A stretch of 41,440 nucleotides of DNA from Dactylosporangium sucinum. GTDB lineage: Bacteria > Actinomycetota > Actinomycetes > Mycobacteriales > Micromonosporaceae. Positions 32,201 through 39,793 of this stretch are shown in pieces. The stretch is from contig NZ_BMPI01000090.1 in assembly GCF_014647515.1 (NCBI RefSeq), positions 1 to 41,440 of the forward strand, read 5' to 3'. The stretch's first letter is position 1. Every line of letters begins with the position of its first letter. The translations under genes were made by a program, and so were the position numbers. The notes under the pieces are model-generated. The model worked only from the letters and a program-made list of their open reading frames with translations, was not told the DNA's origin and ran no database searches.

Positions 32201-32215
32201 TTAGCTTTACGCTAA
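32201..32215 (-). promoter_or_regulatory. Operator 6 (rhamnosidase 1)
   Basis: On the minus strand TTAGCGTAAAGCTAA, a perfect inverted repeat. TAAAGT (32203-32198) starts with the half-site TAA and is a plausible -10 box, leaving 6 nt to the ATG. Confidence 0.85.
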
Positions 32216-32299
32216 TGACGTTGACCAGTCCCCGAACCCGACCCTTCGGTGGGCACGGCCCATGGGTCGATCGCGGGCGCTGGCCTTGACTTCCCGTAG

Positions 32300-32314
32300 T
32301 TAGCGAGATGATAA
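32300..32314 (+). promoter_or_regulatory. Operator 7 (GH3 gene)
   Basis: TTAGCGAGATGATAA: right half-site is GATAA instead of GCTAA. TAAAAT (32312-32317) is a strong -10-like box leaving 6 nt to the ATG. TTGACT (32286-32291) could be the -35, though the 20-bp spacing is long. Confidence 0.8.
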
Positions 32315-32323
32315 AATCGCCCC

Positions 32324-34067
32324 ATGTCGCGAGCGAACAGCAAAGAGCTGATGTCTTTCGTACGGTCGTTGCCGCTCGAGGTGCGGTGCGCTCAGCTCAC
32401 CGGCCTGACGCTGCCCTCGGGGTTGGGGCACGACCCGGAGAAGGACCGGGCGGAGCTGCGGGAGATGGTGCCGCACGGCGTCGGCTCGCTCTCGCTCGTG
32501 CAGCACATGTCCAACCGCGACATCGGCGAGATGCGACGCGGCATCGACGCGGTGCAGGACTACCTGGTGCGCGAGTCCCCGGGCGGTATCCCCGCCCTGG
32601 TGCACGCCGAGGCCCTCAACGGCCTCGTGTGGAACGGCGCGAGCAGCTGGCCGACGGCGATCGGCCTGGCCGCCAGCTTCGACCTCGGCGCCATCGAACG
32701 CATGGCGGCCGTGGCGGCCGAGCAGGCCGCCGCCCTGGGAGTACAGCACGGCCTGTCCCCTGTCCTGGACGTGTGTCGCGACCCGCGCTTCGGGCGGGTT
32801 CACGAGACCTACGGCGAGGACCCCACGCTGGCGGCGGCCTGCGGGGTCGCGTTCGTGCGGGGACTGCAGGCGTCCGGGGACGTCCTGGCCACGGGGAAGC
32901 ACTTCCTTGCCTACATGGCTTCCGAGGGCGCGCTGAACATGGCGGAGGTCCACGCCGGCCCGCGCGAGCTCCGGGAAGTCCACGCGCTCCCGTTCGAGGC
33001 CGCGATCCGCTGGGCGGATCTCGCCACCGTCATGAACTCCTACAGCGCGATCGACGGCAAGCCCGTCGCATCGAGCCGCGAGATCCTCACGGCCCTGCTG
33101 CGCGGCGGCGCCGGCGCCGGTCGAGGTGGAGGTGGTCCGGGGGTGCGACTACGTGGACGAGGCCGTCGACGACATCCCGGCGGCGGTCGAGGCGGCGCGC
33201 AACGCCGACGTGGCCGTGGTTGCCGTGGGGGAGCGGTCGGGCTGGATCGGTGATGCCACGGGCGGGGAGGGTCGCTCGCGGGCGGATCTTCGCCTTCTCG
33301 GCAGGCAGACCGAGCTGTTGAACGCGGTCGCGGACACCGGCACCGCGATGGTGGTGGTGCTGTTCTCCGGACGTCCCCTGGTGCTCGGGGCCGCATCGGA
33401 GCGGGCGGCGGCCGTCATCGTCGCCTGGCATCCGGGGCCGTTCGGCGGCGTGGCCCTGGGGGAGGCCCTCTGGGGTGTCGGCGAACCGGGCGGCCGGCTC
33501 CCCATCACCTTCCCGCGCGGTGTCGGCCAGGTCCCGATGTACTCCGGCCACAGTTCCGGCAGCGGCTACCGCTGCGCGGAGGGGCCGGCGCTGCACCCGT
33601 ACATCGACTCGGACAGCACGCCCCGCTACCCGTTCGGTCACGGCCTTTCCTTCGCAAGCTTCGAGTGGTCCGAGTTCGAGGCGAGCACGGCCTCCGCGGA
33701 GTGCGGTGCAACGGTGAGCGTCAGCCTCAGGGTGACGAACACGAGCCGACGGGACGGTGCCGAGGTCGTGCAGCTGTACGGCTTCGATCACTGTGCGGGC
33801 GTCACGCGCCCGGTCCGGCAGTTGCTCGGCTTCTCGCGCGTTGAGGTGCCGGCGGGAGGAGCGGTCCGCGTCACCTTCGACGTGGACACGTCGCTGTTCG
33901 CGTGGTGGGACTCCCCTCGACGGTGGGTCGTCGAGCCCGGCCCGGTGGAGCTGATGCTGGCGCGCAGCGCGGACGACGTCGTCTGGCGCCACCGGCTGGC
34001 ACTGACCGGCCCAGAGCTCTCCCTGGACCGGCGTCGCGCCTTCTACTCGGTCGGTCGCGCCTCGTAG
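32324..34067 (+). pseudogene. GH3 beta-glycosidase gene with internal deletion and frameshift
   Basis: The first ~260 codons from the ATG at 32324 encode most of a GH3 TIM-barrel domain: SPVLDVCRDPRFGRVHETYG (145-164) and the substrate-binding Lys-His in ATGKHFLAYM (Lys192, His193), up to SREILTALLRG. From about 33108 another frame carries the GH3 second domain (EAARNADVAVVAVGERSG, PITFPRGVGQVPMY, RYPFGHGLSFASF) and the fibronectin-III-like tail to the stop at 34067. The usual 220-260 residues between them, including the SDW/SDY nucleophile Asp, are missing and the frames do not match. As read, no active GH3 enzyme can be made. The junction lies in a GC-only stretch (33101-33120), so a sequencing or assembly error must be considered. 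The intact gene would be a cytoplasmic beta-glucosidase-like enzyme. Confidence 0.85.
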
Positions 34068-34115
34068 CGGCCGGTCAGCGGCTGAGCGACCGATGGACCT
34101 GGTCCTGCCCGCTGC

Positions 34116-36731
34116 CTACGGCAGGTCGCTGACGAGGGAGTGCGTGCCGGGCGGGAGCTCGGCCTGCGCTCCGTCGGGCAGCCGCACCTCGGCGGTGGTA
34201 CCGGGCGCCACGGTCACGCTGAGGTGAAGCCGCCCGTCCTGCTGCCGCCAGGCCGACTCGATCGGGCCGTAGGGAGTGTCGAGCCGGGCCCTGGCCCAGG
34301 TGAGGCCACCGCCCGGCTGGGGCTGCACCAGGAATCGCCGGTAGGCCGGGAAACCCGGGAGAAGTCGAATGCCGGCCACGTGCGTGTGCAGGAAGGAGAT
34401 GACGGCGCCTTTGCTGTAGTGGTTGAGCGAGTCGCTCGGTACGCCCTGCTCGTCGAGCCCGTCCCACCGCTCCCAGACCGTCGTCGCTCCCCGATCGAGC
34501 ATGGTCATCCAGGACGGTTCGGTCCGCTGGAGCAGCAGCTCGTACGCGACCTCGACGTGTCCGTTGTCGGCAAGCACCGGCAGCAGCATCGGCGTCGTCA
34601 GGAACCCTGTTCCCACGTGCGTGCCGGCCTTGCGGATGATGGCTACGAGATTCGCCGCGACCTCCGCTCGCAATGCGCCCGGCACCAGGTCGAAGGACAA
34701 CGCCCGCGCGTAGTTCGCCTGCGTTCCCGGCGCGATCGTCCCGTCGGGCGCCAGGTACTCGATCTGCCAGGCCCGCCGGACCTGCTCGGCGAGGCCTGCC
34801 AACCGCCGCGCGTCGGCGTCGTGACCGAGCACGGCCGCGGCCGCCGCGACCTGCTGCGCCGAGCGGAAGAAGTACCCGGTGGCCACGACCCCCATGTCGG
34901 CCTCCAGGCGCATCAGCGAATGGATCGTGTCGTCCGTCTCGTCTGGTTCGAGCCACTCGCCGAACTGGAAACGGGTATCGAGCAGGAAGGCCTCGTGTGG
35001 CTGCCGGTCCCCGGTTCGGCTGGAGTGCCGCTCCTCGCGGGCGATGCGCTCCTGGAGCTCCACCCAGCGAAGCATCGTGGGGTAGAGCTGATCGAGCAGC
35101 CGGTGATCCTCGTAGTGGAGCCAGTGCTGCCACGGGACGTGCGCAGCGGCGTCCGCCCATCCCGCCGCGGTCGCGAAGAACTCCGCTTCGAACGGGTACT
35201 CGCCGCGCAGTGATTCGTGCCGGTCCGGGACGATCGTGGGGATGCCCCCGGACGGGAGCTGTTGCGCGGCGAGGTCGTACAGCCACTTGGCGTTGAAGCC
35301 GGCGACGTCGTAGAGGAAGGCGGCGGTCGGCATGAAGAGCTGCCAGTCGCCGGTCCAACCGGCCCGTTCCCGCGTCGGGCAGTCCGTGGGCACGTCGCAG
35401 GCGTTGCCCCGGAAGCTCCAGTCGCTGATCTCGTGCAACCGGTTCAGGTCGGCGTTGCTGCACGCGAAGTCCCCGGTCCGTTCGAGGTCGCTGTGCACGA
35501 CCTTGGCCGTCAGGTCCGCCGGAGCCAGGTCGCGCGGGTGGCCGGTGATCGAGACGTACCGGAATCCCTTGGTGGTGTGCCGCGGCTCGTACGGCTCGTC
35601 GTTCCCGGCGGAGACGATCGAGTCGGTCTGCGCCACGCCGTCCAGGTGCGCGAAGTGCAGATGCTCGATCGTGACGTCGCCGTCGGCGTCCAGCGCCTCC
35701 CCGTGCACCAGCGAGACCCTGGAGCCGGCGGGTCCCGCGTCGCGCAGCCGCACCCAGCCGTTGACGTTCTGCCCGACGTCGACGACCTGGGCGCCGTTTG
35801 GGAGCCTGCGCACCGCGACGGCGGGCAGTTCCTCGACCTGCCGGACGGGTGGTGCGACCGGACCGACGAGCGTGCCGTGGCCGAGGTCCGCGCAGAGCGC
35901 CGGCTGCCAGTCCGACGATGTGATGCGCTGGTCCTGGTGCTGCCCGCGCGTCAGCTCGACCGCGGTGATCGAGCTCGGGGTGAACACCCATCCCGGGCCC
36001 GTGCCGAAGACCGTGCCGGTACCGTCCTCGAGCTCGATGTGCAGCTGCGCCAGGAAGGCGGTTCGGGCGCCGTAGCCGTCAGCGATCTTCATGTGCGGGC
36101 TCACCGACCGGTACCAGCCGTCGCTGAGCAGTGCCGACAGGTCATTGCGACCCGCGTGCAGCATCGACGTCACGTCGAAGGACTGCACCTGCGTGCGGTG
36201 CGCGTATGCGGTGGAGCCCGGGGTCAGCTCCTGGTCGCCCACGCGGGCGCCGTTGACGAACGCCTCGTACAGGCCGTGTGCGGTGGCGAGCAGGGTTGCC
36301 CGCCGCACGGCGACGCCGAGGTCGAACTCGCCCTTCAGCCAGTAGGCGGGTCGATGGCCGCCGGGCGGCAGGGGCGTGGCTTCGCGGGGGCCGATCCACG
36401 TGGAGACCCACTCGGTGAGGGTGAGGAGTCCCGTGGAGAAGCGTTCCGGCGCCGACCAGTCGCTCGGGCCCAGGTCTGTCCAGACGCGTACACGCCAGCT
36501 CAGGTCCTGCAGGCTCTGCAGGTGAAGACCCGTGGCCTCGACCAGGACGCTGCTCGCGGACTCGACGCGACCGGAATCCCATTCGCCCACCTGGAGTCGG
36601 TAGGCCACCTGGTTGGTCGTGCCGGCCGGCAACCACCATGAGAACCGTGGCGAGCGGAGCGTCAGGCCATGCGGGCAGCGCAGCCCCTCCACCCGCAGCC
36701 GGGATGGCCGTCCCGCAACCAGTTCTGACAC
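34116..36731 (-). CDS. Alpha-L-rhamnosidase 2 (GH78), cytoplasmic
   Basis: An 871-residue GH78 enzyme with the same architecture as the first: N-terminal beta-domains, rhamnosidase N-domain (LATAHGLYEAFVNGARVGDQ), catalytic motif DCPTRERAGWTGD (450-462), QFGEW with Glu592, and HYSKGAVISFLHTHVAGI opening the C-terminal domain. There is no signal peptide. The GTG start at 36731 follows GGAGGG by 3-4 nt. It is convergent with the GH3 gene, and its promoter carries operator 8. Sequence divergence between the two GH78 copies is broad rather than local, suggesting an old duplication or separate acquisition and hence different linkage or substrate preference. Confidence 0.95.
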   Translation of the reverse strand: MSELVAGRPSRLRVEGLRCPHGLTLRSPRFSWWLPAGTTNQVAYRLQVGEWDSGRVESASSVLVEATGLHLQSLQDLSWRVRVWTDLGPSDWSAPERFSTGLLTLTEWVSTWIGPREATPLPPGGHRPAYWLKGEFDLGVAVRRATLLATAHGLYEAFVNGARVGDQELTPGSTAYAHRTQVQSFDVTSMLHAGRNDLSALLSDGWYRSVSPHMKIADGYGARTAFLAQLHIELEDGTGTVFGTGPGWVFTPSSITAVELTRGQHQDQRITSSDWQPALCADLGHGTLVGPVAPPVRQVEELPAVAVRRLPNGAQVVDVGQNVNGWVRLRDAGPAGSRVSLVHGEALDADGDVTIEHLHFAHLDGVAQTDSIVSAGNDEPYEPRHTTKGFRYVSITGHPRDLAPADLTAKVVHSDLERTGDFACSNADLNRLHEISDWSFRGNACDVPTDCPTRERAGWTGDWQLFMPTAAFLYDVAGFNAKWLYDLAAQQLPSGGIPTIVPDRHESLRGEYPFEAEFFATAAGWADAAAHVPWQHWLHYEDHRLLDQLYPTMLRWVELQERIAREERHSSRTGDRQPHEAFLLDTRFQFGEWLEPDETDDTIHSLMRLEADMGVVATGYFFRSAQQVAAAAAVLGHDADARRLAGLAEQVRRAWQIEYLAPDGTIAPGTQANYARALSFDLVPGALRAEVAANLVAIIRKAGTHVGTGFLTTPMLLPVLADNGHVEVAYELLLQRTEPSWMTMLDRGATTVWERWDGLDEQGVPSDSLNHYSKGAVISFLHTHVAGIRLLPGFPAYRRFLVQPQPGGGLTWARARLDTPYGPIESAWRQQDGRLHLSVTVAPGTTAEVRLPDGAQAELPPGTHSLVSDLP

Positions 36732-36755
36732 GTGCCCTCCTCGAAAGCCCGGAAT

Positions 36756-36770
36756 TTAGCAAAACGATAA
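36756..36770 (-). promoter_or_regulatory. Operator 8 (rhamnosidase 2)
   Basis: TTAGCAAAACGATAA as read on the plus strand; on the minus strand TTATC-N5-GCTAA. One half-site carries the same variant as operator 7. TAAATT (36758-36753, minus strand) is a possible -10 box, 21 nt before the GTG. Confidence 0.8.
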
Positions 36771-36938
36771 CACGGACGGCCGGTGGCCATCCGGGTCCGG
36801 CGGGGAGCGCGGTCGGAACTGGTTTCCGAAGGTTCTATCCCGGGCGCGGGGCTTCATCGAGGCCGGTAGGGGGCGACGAATCTCGGTGCGTCCTCCTTGC
36901 CCATCGTGGTTGATGATCGTCCGGTGGCGTCTGGCCTG

Positions 36939-37307
36939 TCAGGCGCGGTCGTGGAGGGTGATCTGGTAGCCGTCGGGGTCGGCGAAGGTGAATGTCCGAC
37001 CGAAAGGGCCGTCGATCGGTGCGGAGACGATGGTGTGGCCGTCGGCGACGAGAGCATCGTGAATGGCCTGGACGTCTGTGGCGTGGAGCCAGATCGCGGC
37101 ACCGATGCCGGGCTGAGCAACGGATGCGAGGTCGGTGCCGGGAACGACGTCGCGGAGTGCGAACGCGATCGGCTTCGTCTCGAAGACGACGGCGTGCGGA
37201 GGTCCGGCCTGCGAGCGGACGAGGCCGAGGTACTGCTCGTAGAACGCCTGCGAAGTGTTGCGGTCGCGCACTTGCAGCGAGATGAAGTCGGGGCCGGTGG
37301 CGGGCAT
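36939..37307 (-). CDS. VOC-superfamily (glyoxalase/bleomycin-resistance-like) protein
   Basis: A 122-residue single-module VOC protein. It begins PDFISLQVRDRNTSQAFYEQYLGL and ends FTFADPDGYQITLHDRA, the paired beta-alpha-beta-beta-beta halves of the fold. The usual C-terminal metal-ligand Glu of glyoxalases is replaced (DPDGYQITL), so a drug-binding or non-metal role is possible. A clear AAGGAG lies 7 nt before the ATG at 37307. It is divergent from a MarR regulator across a 63-bp region with two palindromes, so it is almost certainly that regulator's target. Confidence 0.88.
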   Translation of the reverse strand: MPATGPDFISLQVRDRNTSQAFYEQYLGLVRSQAGPPHAVVFETKPIAFALRDVVPGTDLASVAQPGIGAAIWLHATDVQAIHDALVADGHTIVSAPIDGPFGRTFTFADPDGYQITLHDRA

Positions 37308-37327
37308 GATGATGCTCCTTCTGTTCG

Positions 37328-37371
37328 TGTCAGTTTGCTGACACGACTCAACCTATGTCAGAATGCTGACA
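37328..37371. promoter_or_regulatory. Two 16-bp MarR-type operators in the divergent VOC/marR region
   Basis: TGTCAGTTTGCTGACA (37328-37343) and TGTCAGAATGCTGACA (37356-37371) share identical 6-bp arms around 4-bp centres, 28 bp apart centre to centre. The second one ends on the A of the MarR start codon. They are the probable autoregulatory sites of the MarR protein. Confidence 0.85.
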
Positions 37372-37829
37372 TGAGTCAAGACGGTGTTGGCGTCGACCTG
37401 GAGACGTCACTGGGCTACCTGCTGAAAGAGGCGTCGAGCGCCCTCCGTGTAGCCATGGAGGAGGTGCTGCGGCCGCTCGGGATGAGCGTGACGCACTATT
37501 CCTGCCTCGAGCTGCTGGCTCAACGGCCGGGCTTGTCGAACTCCGAGCTCGCGCGGGGCGCGTTCGTGACACGGCAGTCGATGAACGTGCTGCTCCAGGC
37601 CCTGGAGCGGGACGGCTACGTGACCAGGCCTGCGGAGGCGCCCATCGGGAAGGTGCTTCCCACGCGGCTCACGCCTCGCGGCCGACGGAGCCTCGAGAAG
37701 GCGTCCGTAGCGGTCCGGTCCGTCGAGGTGAGAATGCTGGCCGGCCTGACCGAGACCGAGCAGTCAGACGCGTTCCGGGCCCTGAAGAGGATGATCCATT
37801 CCCTGCGCGATGGCAACGACGGTACATAG
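37371..37829 (+). CDS. MarR-family transcriptional regulator
   Basis: A 152-residue winged-helix regulator. Helices flank the core SNSELARGAFVTRQSMNVLLQALERDGYVTRPAEAP with the wing Arg/Thr-rich segment GKVLPTRLTPRGRRSLE. The ATG at 37371 is chosen because it gives a normal MarR N-terminus; longer upstream frames run through the VOC gene. The start codon abuts an operator half and there is no Shine-Dalgarno sequence, so translation may be leaderless. It is divergent from the VOC gene and likely represses both in the absence of a small-molecule ligand. Confidence 0.92.
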   Translation: MSQDGVGVDLETSLGYLLKEASSALRVAMEEVLRPLGMSVTHYSCLELLAQRPGLSNSELARGAFVTRQSMNVLLQALERDGYVTRPAEAPIGKVLPTRLTPRGRRSLEKASVAVRSVEVRMLAGLTETEQSDAFRALKRMIHSLRDGNDGT

Positions 37830-37912
37830 CTCGTTCCCCCCGGCCTACGCGCTGACCGCGGTCGGGCGGGGTGCCACCGCAATCTGGCGCGGGTCGCTGG
37901 GCCTATGCATGT

Positions 37913-38725
37913 CTACCCGACGCGATAGTCAATGCCGTCCCCGTCCGGACCGGCGGTGTCCTGTCCGAGGCCCCGACGGATCGCGATCTCTACGGGTGAG
38001 TACGCGCCGTCGGCCCGCTCCAGTTCGTACGGCGCGGCGGGCATCAGCGGCGGTTGGGCCATGAAGCGCGGCCGCACCCCATGGTGCGGTTGCGCCGCGT
38101 GCACCAGGAATGGATGGCACAGGAAGACGTCGCCCGGGGACCCGGTGGCGAGGGCGAGTGGCCGGTGGTCGGACGCCGCCACCAGATCGGGCGCCAGGGC
38201 CAGCCCGCTCGCCCCGTCCTCCCCGTATTTCTCCAGCACCTTCGGCACGTCGAGGTGTGAGCCGACGCGGATGCGGGTCGGGGCGTCCTGCTCACCGACC
38301 TCGCTGAACAGGAACAGCATCAGCAGCGCCCGGCCCCGGGAGCGCAGATTTGTGAAGTACCAGCTCTCGCCCTCCGGCAGATAGCTTCCCTCGATGTGCC
38401 AGCCCGCGTCGTCCGGCTCCTGTTCGTGCGGGAAGCGCAGCGGGAACGTGCCCAGTGAGTAGCGCGGCTCCCAGCGTCCGGCGCCGACGAGCAGGTCGTA
38501 CGCGTGCTGGAGGAACGGGGAGTTGGGTGCGGCGGCGAACGGCCCCTGCGCCATGCTGGACACCCAGTGCACGGGCTGCGTCCACGTCGCTGGATCGTCC
38601 GGTTCGCAGCCCGTCTCGCGCCATAGCAGCCGCGCGCAGTCCGCGGCCACGCGCGGCGCGACGGCGCCCGCCAACTTCACGAAGCCGTCGCGAAGAAAGC
38701 GGGATACCAGGGTTGTGTCGTCCAT
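37913..38725 (-). CDS. Phytanoyl-CoA dioxygenase-family (PhyH-like) protein
   Basis: A 270-residue Fe(II)/2-oxoglutarate oxygenase-type protein. It starts FLRDGFVKLAGAV, typical of PhyH proteins. The metal site reads His110-x-Glu112 (GWHIEGSY) with distal His209 (FLVHAAQPHHGVRPRF) and a downstream Arg for 2-oxoglutarate; His-x-Glu in place of the common His-x-Asp is notable. The ATG at 38725 is the best start; GTG at 38749 is possible. It diverges from the AraC-type gene by about 200 bp. The substrate is unknown. The catabolic regulon's operator is absent here, so it is not obviously part of that pathway. Confidence 0.85.
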   Translation of the reverse strand: MDDTTLVSRFLRDGFVKLAGAVAPRVAADCARLLWRETGCEPDDPATWTQPVHWVSSMAQGPFAAAPNSPFLQHAYDLLVGAGRWEPRYSLGTFPLRFPHEQEPDDAGWHIEGSYLPEGESWYFTNLRSRGRALLMLFLFSEVGEQDAPTRIRVGSHLDVPKVLEKYGEDGASGLALAPDLVAASDHRPLALATGSPGDVFLCHPFLVHAAQPHHGVRPRFMAQPPLMPAAPYELERADGAYSPVEIAIRRGLGQDTAGPDGDGIDYRVG

Positions 38726-38923
38726 GCCACGATCGTGCGGCGACACTGTCCCGATCGCCCGACATTTGCTGCACCGCCTTTGTCGGGTGGTCACCGAGCG
38801 CCTCCTTGCTCCGCCAAGCGTGCGTCGGAGCCGTGACAGTGCCAGCCATGATCGGATCGGGCCACAGCAATCAGGCGCGACCGGTGCGTCTTCGGCCAAG
38901 GTTGGATATCGGAAGGAGGCTTC

Positions 38924-39793
38924 ATGATCTCGGCACTCAACCGGCTCGTCGACCTCGTCGAGGAGAGCCTGACCGGGGATTTCGACGTCAAGGACGTGGC
39001 CAGGACGCTGGGCACGACCGAGTATCACCTCCGCCGGATGTTCTCGTCGTTGGCCGGCATGCCGCTGTCGGAGTACGTGCGCCGCCGCCGCATGACCGTC
39101 GCCGCCGCCGATGTCGTCCGCGGTGAGGAGGATTTGCTGAGCGTCGCCGTCCGGCACGGGTACGGTTCGACCGAGGCGTTCGGGCGGGCGTTCCGGGCGG
39201 TCCACGGCGTCGGTCCCGGTGAGGTGCGCCGCGCCGGAGGCCCCCTTCGCACCCAACCACAGCTCAGGTTCCGCCTGACCGTGGAAGGGAGCGAACGCAT
39301 GGACACCCGGATCGTCGACCACCCCGAGTTCCGGCTCGTGGGGCACGTTGCCCGCGTTTCGCTGGTCCATGAAGGCATCAACCCGCACATCCTGCAGCAC
39401 ATCACCGCCCTGCCGGCGGAGGAGCACCTGCGTTTGAAGACCCTCGGCGACTCCGAGCCGGCGGGCCTGCTCGCGGTCAGTGACGACCTCGACCCCGACC
39501 GCGCCGAGGGCAGCGAGCTGACCTACCTTCACGGGGTCGCCGTGTCCCCGGATACGCCGGTCCCCGGCGGCCTCGACGTCATCGAGGTCCCGGCCGGCAG
39601 GTGGGTGGTCATCCGAACCGCGGGGCCGCATCCACAGACCCTGCAGAAGACCTGGGCCACGACCGCAACCGAGTGGTTCCCCTCCAACCCGTGGCGTCTG
39701 CGGCCAGGTCCGGAGATCGTCGCGGTGCTCGAGCATACGGACGACTTCAGCACCGTGACCTGTGAGCTCTGGCTGCCCGTCGAACCGGCATGA
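38924..39793 (+). CDS. AraC-family regulator with C-terminal GyrI-like effector domain
   Basis: A 289-residue protein with an N-terminal AraC double helix-turn-helix (residues ~1-105: DFDVKDVARTLGTTEYHLRR and AVRHGYGSTEAFGRAFRAV). A GyrI-like small-molecule-binding domain follows (about 125-288), starting VDHPEFRLVGHVARV and ending VTCELWLPVEPA. An excellent GGAAGGAGG site precedes the ATG. Proteins of this build respond to drugs or hydrophobic ligands, as in Rob or SoxS-like multidrug regulators. It is divergent from the PhyH-like gene, a possible target. Confidence 0.92.
   Translation: MISALNRLVDLVEESLTGDFDVKDVARTLGTTEYHLRRMFSSLAGMPLSEYVRRRRMTVAAADVVRGEEDLLSVAVRHGYGSTEAFGRAFRAVHGVGPGEVRRAGGPLRTQPQLRFRLTVEGSERMDTRIVDHPEFRLVGHVARVSLVHEGINPHILQHITALPAEEHLRLKTLGDSEPAGLLAVSDDLDPDRAEGSELTYLHGVAVSPDTPVPGGLDVIEVPAGRWVVIRTAGPHPQTLQKTWATTATEWFPSNPWRLRPGPEIVAVLEHTDDFSTVTCELWLPVEPA

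Noticed and set aside
34068..34131. Terminator between GH3 and rhamnosidase 2
   Set aside because: Short imperfect inverted repeats (for example AGCGACC with GGTCGCT) can be drawn, but none gives a stem without large asymmetry.
9817..36731. Rhamnolipid degradation as the main function
   Set aside because: Rhamnosidases, an esterase and beta-oxidation would fit. However, straight-chain hydroxy-acids need neither AtuA nor a methylcrotonyl/geranyl-type carboxylase, and a GH3 gene would be unexplained. Kept as an alternative, not the lead.
9817..36731. Steroidal saponin degradation as the main function
   Set aside because: Two rhamnosidases plus a glucosidase match common saponin sugars, and paired acyl-CoA dehydrogenases occur in steroid pathways. 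No ring-degrading oxygenases or KstD/Hsa-type genes are present in the region.
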